A DNA stretch of 64,000 nucleotides from Hysterangium stoloniferum (lineage: Eukaryota; Basidiomycota; Agaricomycetes; Hysterangiales; Hysterangiaceae): contig WHVD01000098.1 in assembly GCA_015178975.1 (NCBI GenBank), positions 62,001-126,000 on the forward strand, in the 5' to 3' direction. The notes beneath the pieces are model-generated. The model worked only from the letters and a program-made list of their open reading frames with translations, was not told the DNA's origin and did no database searches. This document shows positions 33,493 through 44,555 of the stretch, piece after piece. Every line of letters starts with the position of its first letter. Position 1 is the first letter of the stretch. A program made the translations under genes and the position numbers.

Positions 33493-36400
33493 TTAATTGT
33501 GGCCGGGTTTTGGGGAAATGTGTCCGCTGCCAATTAATGGTTGTCCCAATCGACCGAAGGGATAGAAAAATGAAAAAGAATAAAAGCCAAAGTAGTGAGA
33601 AGGAGTAACAACCGTGTTGGGTGAAGGGGTATCTAAAGCGTAGAGATTCCTGAAAACCGGATCTTTTGAATAACCCTCTAGAAAGTTCTTTATATATCCC
33701 TCCTCGATGCCGATTAGTAGCTGAGGATGACGCAATGCGAAGTCAGACTCGTCTTCCTGGTCGTTCCTTATTGCGTTATGAGTATCCCATTCTGACCGTC
33801 GGACCTTTTGAGTTACTCCGAAAGGCTCCATAGAATCGAGTATGGTAGAGAAGACTGCTTTCTTAGCGGGTTCGTCTTTCCATAGTTTTTCCTCAGTACT
33901 CTTGTCCAGAGAGGTCGAGGTGATAGCCTGCAAATCATCTCTAATAGGGCTCATGAAGGCTGGTACCCGAGGGAGTCTGGACAGTGGATCCACGTTGCTG
34001 TGAACTCTCCCTGCTCGATGCAAAATCTCGAGACCTGGAAATGCAGCGTATATCGCCCCCCATGCGGCTAGTCGATGATTAGTGTTCTCGTAAGATCTAG
34101 CCCATTGCAGAGCTGCATGGTCCGTAATGAGCAGGACATGTTCACCTTCAATGAAAGGTTGAAAGTGGACCAGTCCCTCCTTTGCTGCTAATGCTTCCCG
34201 TTCAGTAGCAGAATAGTTACGCTCAGCGCTTTTCAGCGTGCGACTCCAATATGCAATGACTCGTTCAACAGTAACTTCGGTCGCCTCAAAAGTGGGTCCC
34301 CACGAATCCGACCACTCAATCTCGGGCTGTTTGGTTTTGTACCGATGAACAAAGGATGGCACGTCCTGCGCACGGTCAAAAGCCAATTTGGCTTGGGCAT
34401 AGATTTTAGTGTCCACTAAATCTCCTAAAGCCATCTTCTGGACTTGTTGGAGGCAACAACCCAAGGCAAAATCCGAAGCATCCGTATACAATCGGTAGGG
34501 CATCCCACTAACTGGATGTCCCAGCACTGGAGCTGATCCTAATGCGGTTTTAACATCCTCATAAGCTCGGACATGTTCAGCAGTCCACGTCCAAGGTGTT
34601 CCCTTTTTTAGGAGCGAGAATAAAGGGGACACCATCCATGAATAAAATGGTATATATGCTGAAAAGTAAAGGACCATTCCAAGGAACCGTTGTAGATCAG
34701 AAACCTTAGTGGGTGGGGCCAATTCCAATATAGCGCGAACGTTTTCTTGGTGGGTTGAAAAACCCAGCCTAGATACTTTATGACCCAATAACAATATCGA
34801 ATTATATCCAATAAAACATTTCTTGGGAGAGAGAGTGATACCAGCCAAAGCGATAGCACCAAGCACCTGATTCAGGTGAAGCAAATGATCATCCCAGTTC
34901 TTAGAGAATATGACTATGTCATCGATGTAGACTAAACAAAAAATCCACAAGTAGGGTGCTAAAACTGTTTGCATGACGCGCTGAAATGTAGAGGGGCCAT
35001 TTCTGAGCCCAAATGGCATCCTTTTAAATTGCCACAGCCCTCTATGGGATCTAAAGGCTGTTTTGGGCTTATCGTCCTCCAACATTTCTAATTGAGTAAA
35101 CCCGGCTAGCGCATCGAAAGAAGAAAGAACATTTGACCCCGACAGTGCTTGCATAATCTCCGATTGACGTGGTAAAGGGAATTCGTCTGGAACAGTGAGA
35201 TGGTTAAGTTTCCGATAGTCGATGACCACCCGCGGTTTACCATTGCGATATACTACAAAGGCTGGCGCTCCCCAGGGGCTTTTAGATGGCTCAATGACAC
35301 CCTGTTCGAACCAGGTATCCATTTGCTCGTCTATAACTCTCCTATTGGCAGGGGACGAAGGGAACATAGGCATGGATATGGGCTGGGCGCCCTCTTTCAA
35401 GGGGACAGGGACTCTACATTCCACTTGCCCTAACCGTCCGTCGACTCCAAAAGCCTTAACGTTCTCAGTCAAAACTGATCTGAGACGTGGCAGGACCTCC
35501 GTTGGTATATCCGGTCCCAAATTGACTAACTTGTGAAGATCCTCTGAGGCAAATTTCTCATTATCAGCCACTGCAGCCGTCTTAGGACCAGGCGGTTCGA
35601 AATCGTCTGCAATCTCTGGTTCAACAGGTGGCTTAGGCCTTTCTGAGGCGACTTGACGGTCCTCTTCAAGTTGAGAGAGACTTTCGATAAGGTGTGCGAT
35701 CTTGGTCGCGCCTGCTACCATTAAACCTTTCTCCTCGAGTGACCTGGGCTTGTGAGCCCAACGAGCAGGGTCATGAATTATCCCTATTGTCTCCCCTCGT
35801 CGGATAGTCTTAGGGGTTAGCGATGGATTGGCTAAAGGTACTGCCGCACTATTCCTTGAAATTGCCGTGATTGGTGTGGCTAATATAGAACCATCCTCGT
35901 TTTGCAGTACAATTCCTTCAACAATCCATTCCTCGCCCTTTAGATCTTCAACAAAAATAGGCACTAGTCTGGCTGACTCTGGATCGATAGTGCAATCCTC
36001 CAAGGCTCGGGCGACTCTTTCAGTACGCACACCTTTATCGGGGAGAGAGGTGAGTTTGGATGACTCCTTCTCATGCTTCCTGAAAGGGGCCTTATTGACG
36101 GTGAAGGTCAAAGGTTGAGGTTCCTTAGAAGAACTGGCTGGAATAAAACCCTGTCGTCCCAGGAGAATAAGTCTAGATCCCAATGGCTGATCTCTTAGAG
36201 TACCAATTTCATAATTAATATGGAAGTCTTCTCCCAAAAGAATTGGCACCATCATTCCTCTAACGACATAAGTTTCTGCCGCGAACTTCAGTAACGTTCC
36301 ACTGTCGTCCTCCAGGTAAATGGGAATATTAACATATCCGATAACCTTAGCGTTACCTGTGAGCTGGATTAGACGTAACTTGAGTCCTTGTTTCAACTTA

Positions 36401-39400
36401 TACATGCCCTGCAGTTCCTTGTAGAATTCCTCCGATATAAGGGAAAGATCCGCTCCTGTGTCCATTCGAATTTTAATGCGTTCGGGTGAATCGGGAGTTC
36501 CTACATGACCGAAAACATGGAGCGCTGCAACTCCTATGCTAGAGTAACCACTGGGAGGATCCCGTTTTCGATAAAGGATCGTAGTATCCTCCTTCATCAG
36601 ATGACTGGGACGAGGGTATTGGATTCGAGGCCTCTTACTTTCCTTGCGCAGGGACAAGATTACGTTCCTGCGTTCACTTCGGCAAGGAACATGCTTCGAA
36701 GGGGAATCCAATACTGGATCATCGCCGCTGTCCTCCGAATCCGAATTCTCGTACGGTAGTAAATCGGGGGGGTTCCCGGGATCAAACGGGAAAGTGTCAA
36801 CATCAGTTCCAGGCGAACAGAGCGAATTCGAACTGATTTGTTCATGAGAATCTCCAGTCTGACAGTAGTCCTCGGTCAGGCCTTCAAGGTCCTGCCGATG
36901 AGCACTCAGCCGGTCTCCTTTTTCGAAGAAATCTGCGGCGAGTATAGATACATAAGCTTCAGACAGAAGAGCTTCACCAGTCGTTCGATTTTCCTCCCTC
37001 ACTAATTTGTCTTCGACATGGGGCGAATAAATGGAAACAAAAGTCAATTCGTCATCAAAGTTATTTACTTGTCCTTGTATAGATAGTCCATGAACCGCTT
37101 CATATAACCTTTGCTCCTCAGCTTCCTCCGACATATCCTGTGCGGAGCATTTGTTGATAGAAACATAATGAGACATTTTGCCAGCTTGAGGGCAGTCTAT
37201 CTTAAAATGCTCCGGACTTCCGCATATCCAACATTCCTTGGTGGGTTTGACCGAACTCCTCTTGTTACTCCTCTCGAAGAACATTTTTCCGTGATGCTTT
37301 CCCTGTTTTGGATCAGCGACGTCTGGAACGGTCCTTCTCGTCGAGCCTCTCTCGTTAGTCTCACTAACGAGAATATGGTTAGGTGAAGAGGAGTCGCCGG
37401 TGACTCTAAAATCCAATTCTTGACCCTCCGATAACATTACGCACGGTTTCTGGAACCTGTAACGTTCCCGGTGTGTTTGGACCCAAGCGTTAATCAGAGC
37501 TTCTTGCAGGTTATTAGCATAAGTCTGTAAACTCATGATATCATCGATGGGTTGTCCTTGAAGAAGGTAGAGCCATTCCGTAGGCAGTGTGAGAATGAGT
37601 CTGCATGTCTCATCCCCTCTCTCCTGGTGGAACCCGTACAGGAAACGATAAAGTTTAACTCTCCGTTGGATATAGTGGACGGGTGTCTCATGATCGTGAC
37701 CAGCCTGTCGAAATTTCATAGCTTCCCAATCTAAGGCTAAGGATTCACGCCAACGAGTTCCGAGCAATCCTTCGACGATACCCCAAAGAAACGACCCATG
37801 AGATTGACTGAATTCAGTACGGTGCTCACGGTCTAAGGTGCTCCACCAGACCTTAGCGTGCCCCTTGAGTCGTCTTGGCAGAGCAACTCCTAAGATCGCA
37901 CTCATAGAGTCTGATATCTCCGCGAGACTCATGATATCCATGATATAGTCCAGGGCTTCGGATTGAGCTCCATCGTATTCAGGGAGATCAGACCATTTGA
38001 TCTTGAGGTCGTTGGTGTTAAGAGTGACCTTCTTGTCCTTAGGTAAGTCATCAATAAGCGCGCTAGCTCGAGACCGCATCGGAGTTCGAAAAGGGGTATT
38101 AGGCACTCCATTGTGACGTTCCCCACGTCCTGAGTTCCCTCCCCAGTCTGAAGTATTCGAACTCCCAGATGAATCGCTAGGGGGTCCTCCTGATGGCAAG
38201 AAAGGGTTTGAAGTGATCGGTAGAGAATGGCGGGGACCGTCTGGATTAAGCGATCCTCGACCAGCAACTGGGCCAGCTATGCCCTCAGTGAATGCCGTGG
38301 AGAAGGACGGTCGACCCTTGTTGGCGACTGATCGGTTTCTGAGAGTGGTCACTTCATCCCTGAAGTTAGGGCTGTTGGAGACTCCCTCAAATGCGACGCG
38401 AGAGCGGTGATCTCCCTGGAAAGACGTTAGGCCCGGTTCCATCGCGATTTGTCTCTCGATCTCCATCGCGTTCAGAAGTCGACACGGCTGGGGTTGATGG
38501 AAGGGAGTGCAGACCTCAATCCTCTTCTCCTGAAGGCGTTCTATCACTTGCGTCCTCAAGTCCCGTGGAAAATCCTCCAATATTACGGGACGGTTGAGAG
38601 AATGCAGAAAACGAGTATCAGGGGACCCGTTTAAGTTGCGAACGAACAAATTGGTCGTGGAGATAGGCGAATCAGGGACCTGGATCGAGTCGTTATAGGG
38701 GAGGAGTACCTCTAAAACCATCTTATCAAGTCTTCTTTGGTTTCGCTTCAACCGACCTCTTAAAGTGAGGTATGCCAGCGATAGATTTGGCGTGACTCCA
38801 TTGAGAGACTCCTCCAACATACGGATGTACATGTACTGGTAGTCAACCTTAGGCACAACATGATCTCCGCCAAGCAGGACATGCAGGATCTGCAACACAT
38901 CATCATGCGTACGAAGTGCTTCAAGGAACATAGAAAACACCTCCCGCTTGAGAATTCTTCTTCCTCCTTCCATAGTAGTCGTCACCTCGTTCAACCATTC
39001 AGGAATCGATTGGGTCAAATCCTCAAGGTTCCCTGGTCGCGTGAATAAATCCCGCGCCGATAAAATCGCTTGATAACGCCCTAACCAGACTGCTACAGTC
39101 TCCAGTAGAATAGGGTAATCTGTACTGTACTCCTCCATGAAGGGGGTAACCTGATCCTCGGGGATTCGATCGGTGTAGTACATATCCCATTTGTAATCGA
39201 TGGGCTGGGCGTAAACCATATGACCTCCGAGGAACTGCTTAAGGATGACCTGTCTCGGAGGGAATCTGAGAACGGGCGTGGGTGCTTGATTAGACTCAAC
39301 GTTAACTCCAGGGGTGTCCAACTGCTCGAGTAATGAGCGTTCCTCCGGTGGATCGGGGGGAATGTTCATTGACGATCCAGCTACTACTCCGGGGGAATCC

Positions 39401-39617
39401 TCTGGAGGAGGTGATCCTGGAGGAAGCTGGGGAATGTTCGTAGATGATCCAGCTACTACTCCGGGGGAATCCTCCGGAGGAGCTGATCCTTGAAAAGTCA
39501 ACGAAGACTTCTCAGGGTGACGTTACGGGGTGGTTCTAGGTTAAAAGATTTTTGACGAGGCATGGAGCTACCCGGCGTTGATGAAGGCCTAGATGTTTGA
39601 TTCTTGCCCGTAGTCAT
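33493..39617 (-). pseudogene. gag-protease-RT-RNase H polyprotein of element B, no integrase
   Basis: An open frame of 2002 codons (33493-39501). By comparison with A the original start is ATG at 39617, with one base missing near 39513. In order: gag with the zinc knuckle CWICGSPEHFKIDC, protease MDTGADLSLI, RT with YIDD, and RNase H TDASDFALG. The frame then runs past SHYF into the 3' tail and stops at 33493, so the last 25 or so residues are not element protein. The integrase HHCC finger, DDE core and chromodomain are gone. The N-terminus has a tandem duplication of about 20 codons (EDSPGVVAGSS units) not seen in A. It would need integrase from another element. Confidence 0.85.
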
Positions 39618-39693
39618 TTGCGTGTTCAGGTCTTAGTAGTCAAATAATAAGTTTTTCCTCGTAGGAAAAGAACGGTCCGGCCTGGATCACCAC

Positions 39694-40339
39694 TGTGAAG
39701 AGTCGATAGATTCTGACCGTTCGATATACGAAGAATAGTGTCTATTCAACTACTATTAGCAGGTATTGACCATACAGTACAATACCGTAGATTACTAGAC
39801 AAGCTGTACTAGTAAGAAGACACGCTATGCGTCACAAGAGCAGCTGTACAGTTGCTCTTGACAGCTAGAATGAAAGAATGAAAGAGTTGACCTTCACGGT
39901 ACAACTTGCAGCTAGATGTAAAGTAGATAATCAATGCGAAGTTGAATATCTAGAGTAAAGAAATAATAGCGCAAGTCGACTATAATGTCGACTAGCGCGA
40001 AGACCTTAGATTGGAACTCGACCTTTGTGGTTCGAGTCCGAAGTACGTTAGTATGCAAGAGAATACTACCTTTTAAAGGTAGTTGAAACGTTACCCTTGA
40101 CACCTCTCGCTATTCGACGTCTGGGTCGTTTACGAGGTGGTGTCTGCTGGGTAAAGGTTGTCTGTCTCTTTTGGCGCTGAGAGCGCCCATACGTATACAC
40201 AAAGCTTCGAACTACAAAATCAAGGTGTGCTCGAAAGATAGAAAGAATATAAAGAAAGAAAATAAAAGGTAAATAATAAAGTACTATAATCCAGTTATTA
40301 TTCCTTAGTCCAGGTATGCATATATGCATACCCTTTACA
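39694..40339 (-). repeat. 5' LTR of element B (family 1)
   Basis: A 646-bp LTR; on the minus strand it starts TGTAAAGGG and ends CTTCACA. It is nearly identical to the LTR of element A. It interrupts the family-3 LTR that continues at 40340. Confidence 0.85.
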
Positions 40340-41521
40340 GTTCTATTATGCGAAGAATATTCTATAGTGTCTTAGAAGTAGTTAGAACCTTCCACAATGC
40401 TCTAGAAAATTCTAGAAAATTATAAATGACATCATTCAATCTTCTAGAATCTTCTAAATGTCTCAGACTAAAATGTATATAAGGAGCTCAGCTCCAGCCT
40501 TGAATAATATCATCATATCAATCTTATCATCACATCAACCCACCACATCTGTGTGTCACTGCAGCAAGCAGCCTACTCCACCCCTATCTGGGCAGTTGGA
40601 CATCTAATTCCACCTCTATCAGAGCTGTTGGAAACCCTTGCCACCTCTATCAGAGTTGTTGGCCCAATCAGATCCCTTGTCACCTCAATCTGAGCTGTTG
40701 ACTGATCTGTTGTTCCCCCTGTCACCTCAATCTGAGTTGTTGACTTTTGTTCCCCCTTGCCACTTCTTAATTGAATAGTTGGCTTTTATATATTATTTCC
40801 ACCTCAGTTAGAGTTGTTGGTTATCAACCAATAATATATAAATAATCTTATACTATAGTCATCTCTTAATTGAGTACTGATTATTAGTTTTCTTTACATT
40901 TTTATTTGTACTCTAAGACTTCAGTCACCTCTAGTTGAGTAATTTGACTGTTTATTGCATTACAAATAATCCCTGTTCCATTGCTCATTTATTGTGAATC
41001 AGTAAAGCATATTCACATAAACAAATACTGAGAATATTCTTGCAGAATCCTTAAGACTACATTAAGATCCTGATAAGTTAGTATCACAGTAGACCTGTAG
41101 GTTAGTGTAAATAAAGCATATATTAGCCAAATAAGTGTTTTATTCTATATCTAATCTTTTGACCTGTTTATAAACATTTTTACTGTTTGATAAATAGTAT
41201 AAAATATATATAAACTAGCTAGAATCGAAGTTGAATCTATATTCTGAATCAGTGAATTGTTATTCATATTTTGAGTACATATTTTCACAGAAAAAGAACA
41301 AGCTTGCACAAGCAGCTCTCAAAACCTTCTTTGCGAAGTAGGGTGCATATATTCAAGTAAACTCTTGACTTCAGGGGTTCTAAGTCTATTTAGGCTGCCA
41401 CTGATTAATATCAAATACTTAAATTATTTTACCTTGCAGTGAATTGAGTATTTGCACATTTTGATAGAGCATTGGACTCCTTTTTCGGAAAATAGTATTA
41501 AAATAAGGCTAATACATCACA
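40340..41521 (+). repeat. Family-3 LTR, 3' part
   Basis: Matches 27190-29009 without the family-7 insertion, ending GGCTAATACATCACA. The 5' part is cut off by element B. A TATA box (TGTATATAAGGAGC) lies near 40472-40485, and a minisatellite of CACCTCTATCAGAGTTGTTGG type at 40590-40830. Confidence 0.8.
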
Positions 41522-42383
41522 GTGTCCATTCTGTCATTCACTGCAGAGAGAAGGCCTACAGATGCTGGGCCGACTCCTTGTGCAGGGACTCTAGTAGTTT
41601 GACTCAGGCGAGAATAGCCGAATCCTTCAGGGTGAAGAGGGAACGGTGGGGAAATGTCATTTTGGACCTTGGGGGATCTGCACAGGAAGCATGGAGTGGC
41701 GTCCCAAATGCTCTTCGGCACCTTGTATAGCACATCCCTTCGAACTGGGGGGCACTGTGAAGGGTATGCATATATCATGATCGGACTGTTGAATACTAGA
41801 CATATTATAGTACATTATTATCTACTTTTTATTTTCTTTCCTTAATTCCTTATACCTTTCGAGCATACCTTTATTTCTTAGTTCGAAGCATTGTGTATAC
41901 CTATGGGTGCACTCAGCACCAAATGAACAGACACTTTTTACCCAACAGACACCACCTCGTAATGACTCAGAACATTGAATAGCGAGAGGTGTTGAGGGTA
42001 ACATCTCAGCTACCAATACAGGTAGCGTTTCTAATTTACTGCAAGCTTCTGGACTCGAACCGTGAAGGTCGAGTCCCTCACTCAAATTGCTGTGCTCATC
42101 GACACTACTGTCAATTCACATTCTTATCACTCTACTTTAGATATTCATCTTCTTGTGGGCTGTTTTCCTTTTACCCTTACTGTGAGTTGTACCGCAATGG
42201 TCAACTCTTATTTCTCTTACTTGGTCATCACGAGCAACTGTACAGACATTCTTCATGTCTCACTACTAGTACTGCCTGTCTAGTAAACTACCATATTGTA
42301 CAGATCAGTCAATACTCTCTAGTTGTGCTCGTATAGTCAATATTCTTCGTATATTGAACGTCAGAATCTAGTGACTCTTCACA
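41522..42383 (+). mobile_element. 3' end of another family-1 element: internal tail, polypurine tract, LTR
   Basis: 41522-41755 ends with CGAACTGGGGGGCAC, a polypurine tract, directly before a 628-bp family-1 LTR (41756-42383, TGTGAAGGG to CTCTTCACA). The G-run before the LTR and the lack of a target duplication show it is a 3' LTR rather than a solo LTR. The rest of the element is missing, replaced by the family-3 LTR. Confidence 0.75.
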
Positions 42384-42676
42384 CTCAATCTTTGGAACTC
42401 TCTGGACTCTGGATATCTGGAACTCCCAGAACTTCCCAAGTATCCATAAACTCTCCAGTATATATCCATCCGCTGAAATATGGACATCTGAGTGAGTGTA
42501 TGAGGGCACAGCACATAAGCTGAAGCCAAGTCCATCTGTACTCTGGTAATATTCCGATACTCCCAAACTAATCCTTGGAAACTCCTGGACTAATTATCCA
42601 AAACTCTGTGGACATATTTCTGGGAAGTGTCCAGAATATCCACTGGAATATCTGCCTGAGATCTGGAACTTAACAA
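42384..42676 (+). repeat. Degenerate 3' half of a family-5-like LTR
   Basis: Resembles the second half of the element D LTRs (a GGAACTCTCTGGACTCTGG stretch, then the shared block AAGCTGAAGCCAAGTCC at 42517-42533) and closes CTGGAACTTAACA at 42676. Its 5' half is absent. Confidence 0.55.
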
Positions 42677-43100
42677 TTTGCCCTTCCCACAGCTTAAATC
42701 TTACCAGTACAGGTACAGTAGGCAACAAAACCATTCAGATGTTTCTTTGTTTTGAAAAGATCCTTTAGCATTACCCCAAAATAAATTTTAAAGATTCTGA
42801 ATAAATTATGATAGATGCTCTAATATCACTAAATATTGATTACATAACCATGATGTCATATGTCCATTAATGGTGATGCAATAATACTATGAATGCAGCT
42901 TGTACATCCGAACAGTTTTGTTGCCAAAATTCACAGAGCAAAGAAGTGGTCTAAAAATATTCATGATCACATGACTTTACTTCCAAAACCTAAAACCTAA
43001 ACCTTAAAACCCAAAGTCACATGATTTGTTCATATTCAAATATAAATACAAGGCCATTTAGCATGCTTGTCCCTACAATTCACTATGCACACTATTCTCC

Positions 43101-43595
43101 TGTCACAAATCAAATTTTACTCAATAAAGTCAAATAAACAATCGAAGAATATTCAACAATATCGAATAAAGATGCCTCATTCGACGAAGTACTAATTTGT
43201 CCTGTTGATAAAGCATGAGGCAAAGATTGGACACAGAGGCTCATGAATAAATAAGTCGAAGAAAGGCTCGGAAAAAGTTCAACGATTATATAATACAGTA
43301 ATAATATAATATAGTACAGGTTTTCTGACTGACTTCCTTCGTTCCTATCATTGCCCTTATATGTATACTATATATCATTTACCTATGATGATAATATGAT
43401 ATCAAAGTGAAATCATCAATGACATCAACCTGAGACAAGTTGAAGATATTCAAGATTGTCGAAGATATTGTCGAAGAATAGTCAAGTCAGAAGTTGAGTC
43501 GGAAATTGAGTCGAAAAGTTGAAGGAATGTCGAAGAAATGTCGAAGAAATATTAAATTGAATATTATCGAAATTTGAGTTTGTACGTTTGTGACA
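43101..43595 (+). repeat. Solo LTR, family 4
   Basis: A 495-bp LTR with 9-bp terminal inverted repeats TGTCACAAA/TTTGTGACA. Flanks TCTCC and TCTTC are a duplication with one mismatch. It lies within the Tc1 element. Confidence 0.85.
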
Positions 43596-43976
43596 TCTTC
43601 CTGCTATTCATGAACACATCATTACTCTACCCCTCTCTAATGTCTTTGGGCACTTTATTCATCAGACCACTGGTGTTAGTATTGGGACCATCTCAAAAAT
43701 GCACTCTAAAATACTGTCCTGAGACTTTCAAGTCCTCTGGTGGCTATCCAACTAAGCTTACATCTACTAATATCAGCTATGCTAAGCATCTCATTTGCAG
43801 GCAGAAATCTGTAATGCAGTGCAAGTTACCAAGTCTCCTCAGGACGTCACAAATAAGTCCCTCTCCTCCCAAACTGTTTGTCATGTCTTACACAAGGCTG
43901 GCCTGAAACCTATGGTGAAGAAGAAGTGTCCTCTTCTGAGATGATCTCACAGGAGGGAGAGGCTACAGGGGCAAAG

Positions 43977-44521
43977 TGTTATGACCCGTTCCCAGATGTT
44001 TCAATATCCAACTCCCGATCTCCAACTACGGAACATCATAGTTACCATATCTTCCGCATTCTTCCCTTGTTCCGCATTTGGTAATTTGTCCGTTGACAAG
44101 TATTCACTTGTTTGTTTATTATATTCCCATTTCGGAATATTGTCTCCCTGATATGTCTTATTGTATTCCTGTTTTAAGAATACTTCCATTTCCGTCTTAT
44201 TATGGTCTCAGTTTGTAGTACAATAACAAGAAGATTTATATTAGTTTCCGTGAATTTGTACTTTACCTTAGATCTGATATCGACTTAGTTTCTTATTCCT
44301 TCTTCCGTCTTTCTGTATGCTCGATATTCGGAACTCTTTGGAACTCTGAATATCCGTATCTTCCATCGTAAGTCTCACCTCTGAAATTAAGGACTTTGAG
44401 CGTTTGCGTAGAGGCGCAGCACATAAGCTGAAGCCAACGTCCTGACCCTATCCGATAAGTTCCTGACTTCCTGGTGACTTTCCGATAGTTCCGGAATAAG
44501 TTCCCAACACGGCACTTAACA
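43977..44521 (+). repeat. 5' LTR of element D
   Basis: 545 bp, TGTTATGACC to GGCACTTAACA. The shared LTR block (AAGCTGAAGCCAACGTCC variant) is at 44425-44442. The sequence TTTATATTAG at 44235-44244 lies about 30 bp upstream of AGATCTGATAT, the likely transcript start. Confidence 0.9.
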
Positions 44522-44534
44522 GTATATCAGATCT
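44270..44534 (+). promoter_or_regulatory. Self-priming pair: transcript start and primer-binding region of element D
   Basis: AGATCTGATAT (44270-44280, in the LTR about 30 bp after a TATA-like TTTATATT) is the exact reverse complement of ATATCAGATCT (44524-44534), which begins three bases after the LTR. Tf1 of fission yeast is known to prime reverse transcription with the first 11 nt of its own RNA in this way. No TGG-type tRNA primer site is seen at this place. The transcript start itself is inferred. Confidence 0.65.
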
Positions 44535-44555
44535 CAACTCTGCAACTCGCTCATC

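Larger units (their letters stand above)
32384..40339 (-). mobile_element. Element B: family-1 Ty3 element with integrase deleted
   Basis: Minus-strand relative of element A: 5' LTR 39694-40339, gag-pol 33493-39617, 3' tail, then the sense gene 32384-33328. Relative to A it lacks about 1.4 kb covering integrase and chromodomain (A 6745-8130), replaced by some 55 bp of other sequence. No family-1 3' LTR is seen at its lower-coordinate end. Confidence 0.85.

Noticed and set aside
41756-42383. Solo LTR
   Set aside because: It is preceded by a polypurine tract and lacks a target duplication, so it is a 3' LTR of a truncated element.
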